Shown: piece by piece, positions 18,706 to 27,563 of the stretch
Layout of the letters: each line of letters begins with the position of its first letter
Position numbering within the stretch: the first letter of the stretch is position 1
Origin: Pseudomonadales bacterium
GTDB taxonomy: Bacteria; Pseudomonadota; Gammaproteobacteria; Pseudomonadales; Azotimanducaceae
Length of the DNA: 64,000 nucleotides
Assembly (NCBI GenBank): GCA_016779565.1
Contig: JADHNJ010000001.1
Span: 27,349-91,348, forward strand
Direction: 5' to 3'
The notes under the pieces: generated by a model
Database searches by the model: none
Seen by the model: the letters and a program-made list of their open reading frames with translations, nothing else
What the model was told of the DNA's origin: nothing
Made by a program: the position numbers and the translations under genes

Positions 18706-19080
18706 ATGCGGTTTTACGCGGTGCTGTGTCTTTTCATGCTTATGCTTGCGCCTACTGGGCTGCCCCTGGCGGAAGATAGCGCACCTAACTACCGGTTATC
18801 CTTGCAGAGCCTAAAAGGCAGTGAAAGGGTTCAGGCGACCGGGGGACAACTCACTTTTATCGCTCAAGTTGAGCCGCGGTTATTTCCTCGACACCAATTA
18901 AAAATCCAATCTGCTGATCAAACCATCGATGCCTTAGCGACGCCGGGACAAACCGTAGTTCAAGGGGTCGAGCGAGGTGTCCAGACGTTTAGATTGGTGG
19001 TGATCGACCAAGATAGCGGAGCAATTCTTAGTGAGTCTCCGGCACTGAAATTAGACGTCCGACGATTTATCCCTCGATAG
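18706..19080 (+). CDS. Small secreted Ig-like protein, possible remnant of the DUF4124 protein usual between glnA and ntrB
   Basis: The 124-residue product has a clear signal peptide (MRFYAVLCLFMLMLAPTGLP, cleavage likely after LAE or nearby) and a beta-rich domain. The domain runs from VQATGGQLTFIAQVEP through QTVVQGVERGVQTFRLVVID to SPALKLDV. In related genomes a longer periplasmic DUF4124 protein sits between the glutamine synthetase gene and ntrB. Its C-terminal half, as I recall it, has a similar pattern of a beta strand, 'hxLxLxxDG' and 'GxHxLxxxVxDxxG'. Here the N-terminal 'YRWTDxxGxxHYSD' module is missing. Function is unknown. Confidence 0.7.
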   Translation: MRFYAVLCLFMLMLAPTGLPLAEDSAPNYRLSLQSLKGSERVQATGGQLTFIAQVEPRLFPRHQLKIQSADQTIDALATPGQTVVQGVERGVQTFRLVVIDQDSGAILSESPALKLDVRRFIPR

Positions 19081-19098
19081 GCAGGGTAAACTCTAGAT

Positions 19099-19115
19099 CG
19101 CACCATTATGGTGCG
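19099..19115 (+). promoter_or_regulatory. NtrC-like operator palindrome upstream of ntrBC
   Basis: CGCACCA TTA TGGTGCG is a perfect inverted repeat that includes GCAC-N7-GTGC, the full NtrC consensus. It lies about 90 bases upstream of the ntrB start. TATCAT at 19117-19122 directly follows and could be a -10 box, so bound NtrC would probably repress, as reported for the enteric glnL promoter. The same sequence could also form a small RNA hairpin. Confidence 0.65.
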
Positions 19116-19203
19116 GTATCATTGCGCTTAAACCAGAAGACCCTCGCAAACTGGAACTCCCAGCCCTTCGAATACTGGTGCGGATTTTGCAAATGCACTG
19201 GCT

Positions 19204-20301
19204 ATGAACCAGACCTATCAATCTCAGAACGTCATTGAACGAACGCTCATGTCAGATACCGCCTTCGATAATCTCACAACTTCCGTGCTGATCCTCGATC
19301 AGGATCTCAATCTGCTGCAACTCAATCAGTCTGCTGAAAGCCTTTTTGAACTTTCAGAGAAACGCGCCCTTCAGAAACGACTTTCTTCCTTGGTGCCAGG
19401 ATGGCGCCTCTTAGAACCCCTGTTAGTCGACGCTCTCGCCGATAGCCGCCCATACACTCAAAGGCAAGCCCAGATCGAACTCTTAAGTGGCGATTTCGTC
19501 ACGGTTGATCTTACAGTGTCGCCTATTTCAGAGGCTTCCGATGCGGCCCTGATTGTTGAAGTTATCGCCCTCGACCGCTACTTGAGAATCGATCGCGATA
19601 ACGTACATCGAGAGCATCAAGAGGGCACTCAACAGATGATTCGCGGCCTAGCCCATGAAATTAAGAATCCCCTTGGCGGCATCCGAGGCTCCGCACAACT
19701 CTTGCACGAGGAGCTTGAGTCTCCGGAACTCAAAGAATATACCTCGATTATTATTGAAGAAACCGACCGATTAAAAACCCTTGTTGATAGGCTCTTGGGG
19801 CCGAACCAACCGTCTGAGCTTAGGGCTGGAAACATTCATGAAATTCTTGAGCGAGCTCGCAAGCTAATCGAGCTAGAGGCGCCTTTCACCATCGGCATGA
19901 ACCGAGACTATGATCCTTCGATCCCAGACGTTTGGATCGACACCGATCTTATGTTTCAGGCACTGCTAAACATTCTTAGAAACGCTATGCAGTCTCTGAG
20001 CAAATCTACCAACCCCACCATCAAGCTGGTAACCCGAACCGAACGGAGATTTACCATTGCATCGGTGCTTCATCGTAACGTCCTTAAAATCGACATCATC
20101 GACAATGGTCCAGGCATTCCTTTGGAACTCCGAGATAATCTTTTCTTACCCATGATTACCGGTAGGCCAGACGGCACCGGCCTTGGGCTCAGTGTCGCCC
20201 ATGCCATTGTCCATCGACATGGTGGCATTATTGAGTTCAATTCGGAGCCTGGCAGAACACAATTCAGCATTATCATTCCTCTGGAGATTGCACCGTCATG
20301 A
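19204..20301 (+). CDS. ntrB: NtrB, nitrogen-regulation sensor histidine kinase
   Basis: The 365-residue soluble kinase/phosphatase controls NtrC in response to PII. An N-terminal PAS domain (about residues 20-120) is followed by the H-box QMIRGLAHEIKNPLGGIRGS with the phosphorylated His151. The ATPase domain has N-box NILRNAMQSL, G1 IDNGPGIPLEL and G2 GRPDGTGLGLSVAHAI. No membrane segment is seen. A second ATG at 19249 would remove 15 residues; neither start has a strong ribosome-binding site. It overlaps ntrC by ATGA. Confidence 0.95.
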   Translation: MNQTYQSQNVIERTLMSDTAFDNLTTSVLILDQDLNLLQLNQSAESLFELSEKRALQKRLSSLVPGWRLLEPLLVDALADSRPYTQRQAQIELLSGDFVTVDLTVSPISEASDAALIVEVIALDRYLRIDRDNVHREHQEGTQQMIRGLAHEIKNPLGGIRGSAQLLHEELESPELKEYTSIIIEETDRLKTLVDRLLGPNQPSELRAGNIHEILERARKLIELEAPFTIGMNRDYDPSIPDVWIDTDLMFQALLNILRNAMQSLSKSTNPTIKLVTRTERRFTIASVLHRNVLKIDIIDNGPGIPLELRDNLFLPMITGRPDGTGLGLSVAHAIVHRHGGIIEFNSEPGRTQFSIIIPLEIAPS

Positions 20302-21728
20302 GCATTGGAAACACCATCTGGGTGGCCGATGATGAGAAGTCCATCCGCTGGGTACTGGACAAAGCCTTGTCAAAGGAAGGGCTGCAGGTAACATGCTTTG
20401 AGTCCGCTGAATCACTATTAGCGCGTTTCCAGGACGAAAAACCCGAAGTCATCGTCAGTGACATCCGTATGCATGGCATGGATGGATTAGCGATGCTGGC
20501 TGAAATCAAACAGACCTGTCCTGACCTACCGGTCATTATCATGACTGCCCACTCAGACCTCGATAGTGCCGTATCATCAATTCAAGGCGGCGCGTTTGAG
20601 TATATCCCTAAGCCTTTTGAAGTTGATGAAGCCGTCTCAGTGGTCAAGCGGGCGTTAGCCAATCTTTCTGAAAGTAAAGATCCCCAGTCAACCGTCGATT
20701 ATGATCCCCCGAATGAGATCATCGGAAAAGCCCCTGCCATGCAGGAGGTATTTCGCGCTATCGGACGTCTCTCCCGCTCTCATGTCACAGTGCTGATCAA
20801 TGGACAATCTGGCACGGGCAAAGAACTCGTTGCCCATGCGTTACACCGGCACAGTCCAAGAAAGGACAATCCCTTTGTCGCGCTTAACATGGCGGCGATT
20901 CCTCAAGACCTGATTGAATCAGAACTCTTTGGCCACGAGAAAGGCGCATTCACGGGCGCCAATCAGGCTAGAGTCGGCCGATTTGAGCAAGCCGACGGGG
21001 GCACTTTATTTCTGGACGAAATTGGTGACATGCCAGCGGAAACCCAAACCCGGTTGCTACGAGTTTTATCAGACGGTCGGTTTTACCGCGTCGGCGGCCA
21101 CGAACCAAGAAGCGCCAATGTTCGCGTCATTGCCGCAACGCATCAAAACCTAGAAACGCTCGTAGCGGAGAACCGATTTAGAGAAGACTTGTTTCATCGT
21201 TTAAACGTTATTCGTCTCCACTTACCGAATCTCGCCGATCGACGAGAAGACATTCCGCTCCTGCTCGACCATTTTCTGCAGACAGCGGCGCAAGAGCTTG
21301 AGGACGAGCCGAAAGTTTTATTACCAGACACGCTGCGTTACCTTGCCGAGTTACCCTGGCCCGGTAACGTGAGACAGCTTGAGAACTTTTGCCGTTGGAT
21401 CACTGTAATGGCAACTGGTCGGGACGTGCATCTTACCGATCTGCCCCCGGAGTTGGTGCCTGTTAATACCAGCTCCGCACGCCAAGAAAGCGATTGGGCC
21501 GCACAACTTAGTCATTGGGCAGAGGCGCAATTGATGGCCCAAGGGTTACCCGAAACCGGATTGCTGGGAGAAGCGCTTCCCAAATTTGAGCGAGCCCTGA
21601 TTGAGGTCACGCTCGCGCACACCCAGGGTCGCAAGCGGGATGCTTCAATTCTCTTGGGTTGGGGGCGCAATACGCTGACGAGAAAGATGCAAGAACTGGA
21701 CATGGAGCACGATTCCTCGGAGGATTAA
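20298..21728 (+). CDS. ntrC: NtrC, nitrogen-regulation sigma-54 activator
   Basis: The 476-residue response regulator has a receiver domain with Asp55 in VIVSDIRMHGMDGL and Lys in YIPKPFE. Its AAA+ domain has Walker A GQSGTGKELVA, the sigma-54 contact loop GAFTGA in HEKGAFTGANQA, Walker B GGTLFLDEIGDM and an R-finger region. The Fis-type helix-turn-helix at the end is KRDASILLGWGRNTLTRKMQ. Phosphorylated by NtrB, it should drive the sigma-54 promoter at 17427 and bind the palindrome at 19099. Confidence 0.97.
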   Translation: MSIGNTIWVADDEKSIRWVLDKALSKEGLQVTCFESAESLLARFQDEKPEVIVSDIRMHGMDGLAMLAEIKQTCPDLPVIIMTAHSDLDSAVSSIQGGAFEYIPKPFEVDEAVSVVKRALANLSESKDPQSTVDYDPPNEIIGKAPAMQEVFRAIGRLSRSHVTVLINGQSGTGKELVAHALHRHSPRKDNPFVALNMAAIPQDLIESELFGHEKGAFTGANQARVGRFEQADGGTLFLDEIGDMPAETQTRLLRVLSDGRFYRVGGHEPRSANVRVIAATHQNLETLVAENRFREDLFHRLNVIRLHLPNLADRREDIPLLLDHFLQTAAQELEDEPKVLLPDTLRYLAELPWPGNVRQLENFCRWITVMATGRDVHLTDLPPELVPVNTSSARQESDWAAQLSHWAEAQLMAQGLPETGLLGEALPKFERALIEVTLAHTQGRKRDASILLGWGRNTLTRKMQELDMEHDSSED

Positions 21729-21754
21729 GCGCCTCGCTAAAGAGATTACGTGAC

Positions 21755-22216
21755 ATGTTCAATGTTGTTTTGTTCGAGCCCGAAATTCCGCCTAACACCG
21801 GCAACATCATGCGCTTATGCGCTAACACTGGCGCTCGACTGCATCTAGTCGAACCTTTAGGTTTCTCTCTGGACGAAAAACTTCTCAGACGTGCGGCGCT
21901 CGACTATCGAGACTATGCATCGGTGGCGCTACACCCCAATTTACAGTCCTTGATGTCGAAAAATCCTGACGCACGTTTGCTCGCTGCAAGCACCAAGGGC
22001 AGTCATCGCTACGACCAATTTTGTTTTGAAGCTAATGACTTTATTGTATTTGGACCTGAAACTCGCGGTTTACCAGAAGACCTACTCTTCTCTGATATTT
22101 TCACTGCTACCCTGACGATTCCCATGCAACCTGATAGCCGCTCCATCAATCTCTCAAATGCCACGGCCATTGTTTTATTCGAGGCATTACGACAATTCAA
22201 TTTCGAATATTACTGA
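21755..22216 (+). CDS. trmL: TrmL, tRNA (cytidine/uridine-34 2'-O)-methyltransferase
   Basis: The 153-residue SPOUT enzyme methylates the ribose at the wobble base of leucine tRNAs. Diagnostic parts are VVLFEPEIPPNTGNIMRLC, the FGPETRGLPEDL loop and the knot IPMQPDSRSINLSNATAIVL. The ATG at 21755 gives the normal family length; the frame extends further upstream into ntrC but without similarity. The last 7 bp overlap the convergent secB gene. Position after ntrC is conserved in Pseudomonas. Confidence 0.95.
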   Translation: MFNVVLFEPEIPPNTGNIMRLCANTGARLHLVEPLGFSLDEKLLRRAALDYRDYASVALHPNLQSLMSKNPDARLLAASTKGSHRYDQFCFEANDFIVFGPETRGLPEDLLFSDIFTATLTIPMQPDSRSINLSNATAIVLFEALRQFNFEYY

Positions 22217-22674
22217 ACTGAGGCGTCCTGGCGTTCTTTGGCTAATTTAGCTTGCTCGTAAAGCGCATCAAAATTAACCGGCGCTAACATGAGCGGAGGG
22301 AAACTGCCCTTAACGATCAGTGAATCGATATTCTCTCGGGCGTAGGGAAACAATATACTCGGACAGAAGCTAGCCAACATATGATCCTTTCCTGCTTCAT
22401 CCAATCCATCAATTACAAAAATACCGGCTTGTTGAACTTCTGCTAGATACAACGTTTTATCGTTGTCGTCTTTGGCTGTTAGCGTCAACGACAAAATGAC
22501 CTCATAAATACCCGACTCAACCAAAACATGTCTGGCATTTAAGTCTAAATTTACTGAGGGTTTTGGCGACTGCCTGAAACTCTCTGGTGAACTTGGCGAT
22601 TCAAAGGATACGTCTTTTAAATACACACGCTGAATCGCAAATTTGGGCTCTTGCCCCTGGTTCGACTCACTCAT
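22210..22674 (-). CDS. secB: SecB, protein-export chaperone
   Basis: The 154-residue chaperone keeps Sec substrates unfolded and delivers them to SecA. Family features include FAIQRVYLKDVSFESPSSP at the start, VILSLTLTAKDDNDKTLYL, EVQQAGIFVIDGL, the LFPYARENIDSLIVKGSFPPLMLAPVNF region in two parts, and a short tail. It is downstream of grxC in the same direction and overlaps that gene by 8 bp. Confidence 0.97.
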   Translation of the reverse strand: MSESNQGQEPKFAIQRVYLKDVSFESPSSPESFRQSPKPSVNLDLNARHVLVESGIYEVILSLTLTAKDDNDKTLYLAEVQQAGIFVIDGLDEAGKDHMLASFCPSILFPYARENIDSLIVKGSFPPLMLAPVNFDALYEQAKLAKERQDASVQ

Positions 22675-22930
22675 TGTCTGCTCCTAATTTTTGATTCAGC
22701 TGCCCCATTTGCTCTAAGGCAAACAGTTCGTCACAACCGCCTATATGTTCATCCCCGATCCAAATTTGCGGCACCGTATGCCGACCAGAACGTTGCATCA
22801 TAACCTGTCGCGCCGCGGGGTCATGATCGACGGCAACTTCGGTAAAAGGCACTTGCTTGGCCTCTAACAACATCTTGGCGCGCACACAAAAAGGACAATA
22901 CCGAGTTGTGTATAGGGTGACCTCAACCAT
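22667..22930 (-). CDS. grxC: Glutaredoxin 3-type monothiol/dithiol reductase
   Basis: The 87-residue protein has the dithiol active site YCPFC (Cys about 11 and 14) in VTLYTTRYCPFCVRAK, the cis-Pro motif HTVPQIWIG and the GGCDELFALE glutathione-binding segment. It reduces protein and ribonucleotide reductase disulfides with glutathione. The ATG at 22928-22930 was preferred: it lies 2 bases past the rhodanese stop and fits the family length, while the longer frame runs into the rhodanese gene. Confidence 0.95.
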   Translation of the reverse strand: MVEVTLYTTRYCPFCVRAKMLLEAKQVPFTEVAVDHDPAARQVMMQRSGRHTVPQIWIGDEHIGGCDELFALEQMGQLNQKLGADNE

Positions 22931-22932
22931 CG

Positions 22933-23352
22933 CTACTTGACCACCGGCAGATTCGCGCCTAGCCATTCTGTCATGCCGCCCGAGAGTCTTTTAACATCTG
23001 AAAAGCCTGCCGCCATTAGCTTGCTGCCGATGGCACTCGAGTGCTGTCCGATCTTGCAGACCAAGACCACAGGCCGATTCTTAAAATTGTTGAGTTCATC
23101 GCTACGAGTCGCAAAACTTGCATAAGGCAAACTGATCGCACCAGCAATATGGCCCGCTGAAAACTCATTTTTATCGCGCAAATCGACCACAACGGCATTA
23201 TCTTTATTGACCAAGCGAACGAGCACCTGGGCCGTCACGGATTCGCCGCCTTTCTTTCGCTCGGTTATGATCAGCGCTACGAGTAACGCGAAAAATAGCC
23301 CTACCAGAATCGGATGATTCCCGACAAATTCAAACACCTGCTGCAATGTCAT
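22933..23352 (-). CDS. Membrane-anchored rhodanese-domain protein
   Basis: The 139-residue protein has one N-terminal membrane helix (HPILVGLFFALLVALII, about residues 13-29) and one rhodanese domain. VVDLRDKNEFSAGHIAGAIS and the active-site loop LVCKIGQHSSAIG with the catalytic Cys are visible. It could carry persulfide or act as a redox switch. The cluster rhodanese-grxC-secB next to gpmI is conserved (the YibN type of E. coli). Confidence 0.93.
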   Translation of the reverse strand: MTLQQVFEFVGNHPILVGLFFALLVALIITERKKGGESVTAQVLVRLVNKDNAVVVDLRDKNEFSAGHIAGAISLPYASFATRSDELNNFKNRPVVLVCKIGQHSSAIGSKLMAAGFSDVKRLSGGMTEWLGANLPVVK

Positions 23353-23475
23353 CGTACCTTTTCACATTCTGCCGGCGATTATACACGCTGGATGGCAGGT
23401 CTCACTAACACCGGCTGATATTTATCCCATGATCGATTACCGCTAAACTTAACTCTTTGTTAGGAATCTGCCCTC

Positions 23476-25035
23476 GTGAGCGACGCACCAACAACCTTGA
23501 TCATTCTCGACGGCTTTGGTCATCGCCTCGATACTGATGCCAATGCCATCGCCCTTGCATCAACGCCCTTTTTGGATTCACTTTATAGCTCTGTGCCGCA
23601 CGAACTAATTTCTGGCTCGGGCACAGATGTTGGGTTGCCTGAGGGACAAATGGGTAACTCTGAAGTCGGCCATATGAATTTGGGTGCTGGTCGAGTCGTT
23701 TATCAAGACTTCACCCGGATCAATGCAGCCATCAAGGATGGCAGTTTTTTTACCAATCCAAACCTAAATGCACGCTTTAAAGCCGTGGCGCAGTCGGGAA
23801 GCTGCCTGCATATCCTCGGGCTTTTGTCACCGGGCGGCGTTCATAGCCATGAGCAGCAGATTCATGCCGCCATTAAGTCTGCGGTTCGCCAGGGTGTGAG
23901 TAACCTTAAAGTTCACGCATTTTTGGATGGCCGAGATGTGCCACCCCAATCGGCTACCGATTCACTCAATAAGCTACTCGCGGTTTTGGAGGAGCTGGGC
24001 GTTGGCCAAATAGCGTCCATTTGCGGCCGCTACTACGCCATGGATCGAGATCACCGATGGGAGCGAACTCAGGCAGCCTATGATGTCATTTGCACGGGGC
24101 AATCCGACTATGTGTTCACTGACCCGGTCGCGGCTCTGACCGCTGCCTATGCTCGGGGCGAAACCGATGAGTTCGTGCAACCCACAGTCATTGCTGCCGA
24201 TGCCGGTGCAACGGCCATTGAACCTGGGGATGAACTGCTTTTCATGAATTTTAGGGCAGATCGAGCTCGACAATTAACTGAAGCTTTCGTCAGCACTTCC
24301 TTTGATCGCTTCGAGCAATCCGCCATTGAGATTTCTGGCTTCACGACGCTCACCCAATATGCGGAAAACCTATCGACAATTTTAGCCTTTCCGCCGGAGA
24401 CGATCGACAACGGTCTAGGTGAGCACCTATCGAATTTAGGCTTGCCACAACTACGAATCGCAGAAACCGAAAAGTATGCCCACGTGACGTTCTTTTTTTC
24501 CTGCGGCCAGGAGCAACCTTTTGCCCTCGAGGAGCGTATCTTGGTGCCGTCGCCGGACGTTAGCACCTACGACCTACAACCTGAGATGAGCGCTGGCGTG
24601 CTAACAGACGAACTCTGCCAAGCTATCAGCGCGCAGCGTCATCGGCTCATTGTGTGCAACTATGCGAATGGCGATATGGTTGGCCACACTGGCAATTTAA
24701 CTGCCGCCATCAAAGCAGTGGAGACACTTGATCAGTGTTTGCAGCGCGTTGTCGATGCCTCTAGAGCAGTGGGTGGCGACATATTAATCACTGCTGACCA
24801 CGGTAATTGTGAAAAAATGCTCGATACCACCACCGGTCAACCCCACACTGCACACACCTCTGAGCTGGTGCCATTAATTTACGTCGGCAACAAACCCGTC
24901 GGTCTTCGAGGCGGGGGTAAGCTCAGCGATATCGCGCCGACCCTATTGGCGATGATGGAACTACCAACCCCAAGCGAGATGACCGGCCAGTCGTTACTCG
25001 TCGGCCATCAAGAGCAAACGGTAATCGCCTCTTGA
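23476..25035 (+). CDS. gpmI: Cofactor-independent phosphoglycerate mutase, GTG start
   Basis: The 519-residue alkaline-phosphatase-fold enzyme interconverts 3- and 2-phosphoglycerate. Motifs are TLIILDGFGH, PEGQMGNSEVGHMNLGAGR with the phosphorylated Ser, GGVHSHEQQIHA, HAFLDGRDVPPQSA, RADRARQLTEAF, CNYANGDMVGHTGN and ITADHGNCEKM. Dinuclear Mn ligands are thus complete. The start GTG at 23476 has TAGGAAT about 10 bases upstream. It overlaps the envC homologue by 4 bp. Near 24500 the usual lower-case family motif KYAHVTFFFSCG is present. Confidence 0.97.
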   Translation: MSDAPTTLIILDGFGHRLDTDANAIALASTPFLDSLYSSVPHELISGSGTDVGLPEGQMGNSEVGHMNLGAGRVVYQDFTRINAAIKDGSFFTNPNLNARFKAVAQSGSCLHILGLLSPGGVHSHEQQIHAAIKSAVRQGVSNLKVHAFLDGRDVPPQSATDSLNKLLAVLEELGVGQIASICGRYYAMDRDHRWERTQAAYDVICTGQSDYVFTDPVAALTAAYARGETDEFVQPTVIAADAGATAIEPGDELLFMNFRADRARQLTEAFVSTSFDRFEQSAIEISGFTTLTQYAENLSTILAFPPETIDNGLGEHLSNLGLPQLRIAETEKYAHVTFFFSCGQEQPFALEERILVPSPDVSTYDLQPEMSAGVLTDELCQAISAQRHRLIVCNYANGDMVGHTGNLTAAIKAVETLDQCLQRVVDASRAVGGDILITADHGNCEKMLDTTTGQPHTAHTSELVPLIYVGNKPVGLRGGGKLSDIAPTLLAMMELPTPSEMTGQSLLVGHQEQTVIAS

Positions 25036-26213
25036 GAGTCATCTTTTGGGTCTGTTTTCAAGCCCTAACCAACAGCATCCTTGGACTTTTGCTCATTTGT
25101 ACCGCACTCGCCGATGAAGAAGCCGATCTTGAGGACAAGCTCGATACCGTCCAGCAAAATTTGACCGCCATTGAACAAAGCCAGTCCGCGATTCGTGCTG
25201 ATCAAGCCCTACAACAGACGGCTATTCAAACCTTGGATACCGATATAGCGGCAACGCTGAAGCGACTCCGGGCGGCCGAGACCCAGGCTATCGCCGCCAA
25301 AACTCAAATCAGTATGCTCAAAGACCACCGTCTTGAGCTCGAGGCTCGCAAAACTGAAAAAGCAGAGCGGGTTAAAGAACATCTTCGTGCAGCCAGCCGA
25401 CTAGGTGATCGGGGGCTGCTACGGGTGCTGCTAAACCAGGAAGATCCCAATCAAATGGCTCGACTATCGCAAAACTATAAATACTTAAGCGAAGCAAAGC
25501 TCCGCGAGATCAATGCTTTTGAGGTCATCTTGCTCGACTTATCGAATAATGAGCAGGCCCTCAACCGGGAAATTGAAATCGCCAAAAACGCGGCGCGCTC
25601 AATCAGTGAATCTCAGGATGACTTAAAGCGTCAGCGGATTGCACTCGCTCAGCAAGCGCAAATCCTAAAAGAAGCCTTTGATTCAACAGAAAGCCAAAGA
25701 CGAGTCCTCGAAGAAGATAAAAACAATTTGTTGGCCCTGCTTGATCGTCTAAGACGCAATAGTTTTGGGTTGCCTCAATCAGTCGATTTTGCAACGATGG
25801 CAAGTCGAAAGGGCTCCCTTGATCTCCCCACGAGCGGCGTAATTCGGCATCGTTTCGGAGAAAAACGACTGGATGGCCGCATCCGTTGGGACGGTCTATT
25901 CATCGATGCTGCGTCCGGAGAAAAAGTCAGCGCAGTGCATTATGGTCGGGTGGTATTCGCAGATTGGTTGCGCGGGTTTGGCCTGCTCATCATACTGAGA
26001 CACAGCGACGGTTTTATGAGCCTATATGGTCACAATCAAGTGATATTCCCTGAGGTCGGTGATTGGGTTGTTGGCGGGCAAACCATTGCCGAGGTGGGAC
26101 GCAGCGGAGGTCAAGCAATGAGTGGCAGCTATTTTGAAATCCGTGATCAAGGTAACCCCGTTGATCCCCTCGCCTGGTGCAAGCCAGTCACGCGGCAATC
26201 TCGTACACTGTAA
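25032..26213 (+). CDS. envC: EnvC-like murein hydrolase activator, TTG start
   Basis: The 393-residue periplasmic protein has an N-terminal hydrophobic segment, a long coiled coil (about residues 28-240) and a C-terminal LytM domain (about 265-385). The LytM domain reads IRHRFGEKRLDGRIRWDG and LYGHNQVIFPEVGDWV but lacks the HxxxD zinc site, as in EnvC, which activates amidases and does not cut peptidoglycan itself. The TTG start overlaps the gpmI stop (TTGA). The gpmI-envC-ctpA order is conserved. Confidence 0.92.
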   Translation: MRVIFWVCFQALTNSILGLLLICTALADEEADLEDKLDTVQQNLTAIEQSQSAIRADQALQQTAIQTLDTDIAATLKRLRAAETQAIAAKTQISMLKDHRLELEARKTEKAERVKEHLRAASRLGDRGLLRVLLNQEDPNQMARLSQNYKYLSEAKLREINAFEVILLDLSNNEQALNREIEIAKNAARSISESQDDLKRQRIALAQQAQILKEAFDSTESQRRVLEEDKNNLLALLDRLRRNSFGLPQSVDFATMASRKGSLDLPTSGVIRHRFGEKRLDGRIRWDGLFIDAASGEKVSAVHYGRVVFADWLRGFGLLIILRHSDGFMSLYGHNQVIFPEVGDWVVGGQTIAEVGRSGGQAMSGSYFEIRDQGNPVDPLAWCKPVTRQSRTL

Positions 26214-26252
26214 GCGGTTGTCGCCGGCACCATTATTTAAAAAGGAACCTCT

Positions 26253-27563
26253 ATGTTACGACTTGTCTGCTTGGTAATGCTGACCATGGGATGCTCGCTC
26301 TCAGCATCGAGTGAGACCGACACGCCGCCGGAAGTAACCCGTCAAGAGACCCGGCTACCGCTCGAGGAACTCAGAATTTTCGCAGAGGCCTTTGATCGAA
26401 TCTCCAAAGCTTACGTCGAGGACGTTGACGATAAAGTCCTACTGGAAAACGCCATCAGGGGTCTACTTGATCAACTAGATCCCCATTCGGCCTTTTTGGA
26501 CTCAGAGTCCTTCGAACAACTGCAGGAGACGACGACCGGCAATTATGGCGGCTTGGGGATCGAGATTGGTACCGAAGATGGTGTCATTAAAGTGGTGTCA
26601 CCCATCGACGGCACGCCCGCCGCCGAAGCAGGTATCCAGGCCGGTGACTTGATCGTCGAAATTGGCGGACAATCTATTCGTAGTTTGGGCATCAACGAGG
26701 CGGTCGACATCATGCGGGGCGAGCCTGGCAGCAGTGTCAAGCTGAGCGTGGTCCGACCTGGTGAGTCTGCCCCCATCGAATTTGATCTCACCAGAGAAGT
26801 CATCAACGTTGCTAGCGTCAGAGAGCAATTTCTCGAGCCTAATTTTGGCTATGTTCGCGTCGCACAATTTCAGGCAGACACAGGGCAAGAGGTTGCCGAC
26901 GCCATCGCCAAGCTGTCCGAGATCATGCCCATTGAAGGGCTCATCATCGATTTGCGAAATAATCCAGGCGGGGTATTGCAAGCGGCGGTGACGATGTCAG
27001 ATCTTTTCTTGACTGGCGGCCTCATCGTTTACACCGAAGGTCGACTGGAAAACGCGGCAATGGAATATCGGGCAACCCAAGCCCAGCTTCTTGCTGACAT
27101 TCCGCTCGTCGTGCTTGTCAATGAAGGCTCAGCCTCAGCTTCTGAAATTGTTGCCGGGGCTTTGCAGGATCAGGGCCGGGCTATTGTGATGGGCACCAGA
27201 ACCTTTGGCAAAGGTTCTGTCCAAACCATATTGCAGTTAACCAGCGACAAAGCCATCAAACTCACAACCGCTTTATACTTCACGCCTGCAGGGCGCTCCA
27301 TTCAGGCAGAGGGCATCCTGCCTGACTTGTGGGTTGACCGGTCAACAGTTACCAAGATCAAAAGCAATCCCTTCAGGCTTCAGGAGCGCGACTTGCGAGG
27401 CCATCTCAATGCGCCGAGTACCGATGACGCAACTGCAACTGCGGTTGCTCCTTCGGCAGCAGTAGAAAATGATTTCCAACTGGGCCAGGCCCTGACCCTT
27501 CTGAAAGGTATCGCGCTGCTCAACGATAAGACTGAGTCACCGCTATCGCCTCCGACAAACTGA
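26253..27563 (+). CDS. ctpA: Carboxy-terminal processing protease, S41 family
   Basis: The 436-residue periplasmic protease has a short hydrophobic, Cys-containing leader (CLVMLTMGCSLSASS) that could be a lipoprotein signal. A PDZ domain follows (about residues 95-175, with YGGLGIEIG and IDGTPAAEAGIQAGD). The catalytic core has the serine box NEGSASASEIVAGALQ and Lys in GTRTFGKGSVQT. In Pseudomonas CtpA cuts peptidoglycan hydrolases together with a lipoprotein partner. A strong AAAGGAA site precedes the ATG. Its last 44 bp overlap the end of hisA on the other strand. Confidence 0.95.
   Translation: MLRLVCLVMLTMGCSLSASSETDTPPEVTRQETRLPLEELRIFAEAFDRISKAYVEDVDDKVLLENAIRGLLDQLDPHSAFLDSESFEQLQETTTGNYGGLGIEIGTEDGVIKVVSPIDGTPAAEAGIQAGDLIVEIGGQSIRSLGINEAVDIMRGEPGSSVKLSVVRPGESAPIEFDLTREVINVASVREQFLEPNFGYVRVAQFQADTGQEVADAIAKLSEIMPIEGLIIDLRNNPGGVLQAAVTMSDLFLTGGLIVYTEGRLENAAMEYRATQAQLLADIPLVVLVNEGSASASEIVAGALQDQGRAIVMGTRTFGKGSVQTILQLTSDKAIKLTTALYFTPAGRSIQAEGILPDLWVDRSTVTKIKSNPFRLQERDLRGHLNAPSTDDATATAVAPSAAVENDFQLGQALTLLKGIALLNDKTESPLSPPTN

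Noticed and set aside
25830..26190. Missing zinc ligands in the LytM domain of the EnvC homologue
   Set aside because: This is the normal state of EnvC, which activates amidases, so it is not a loss.
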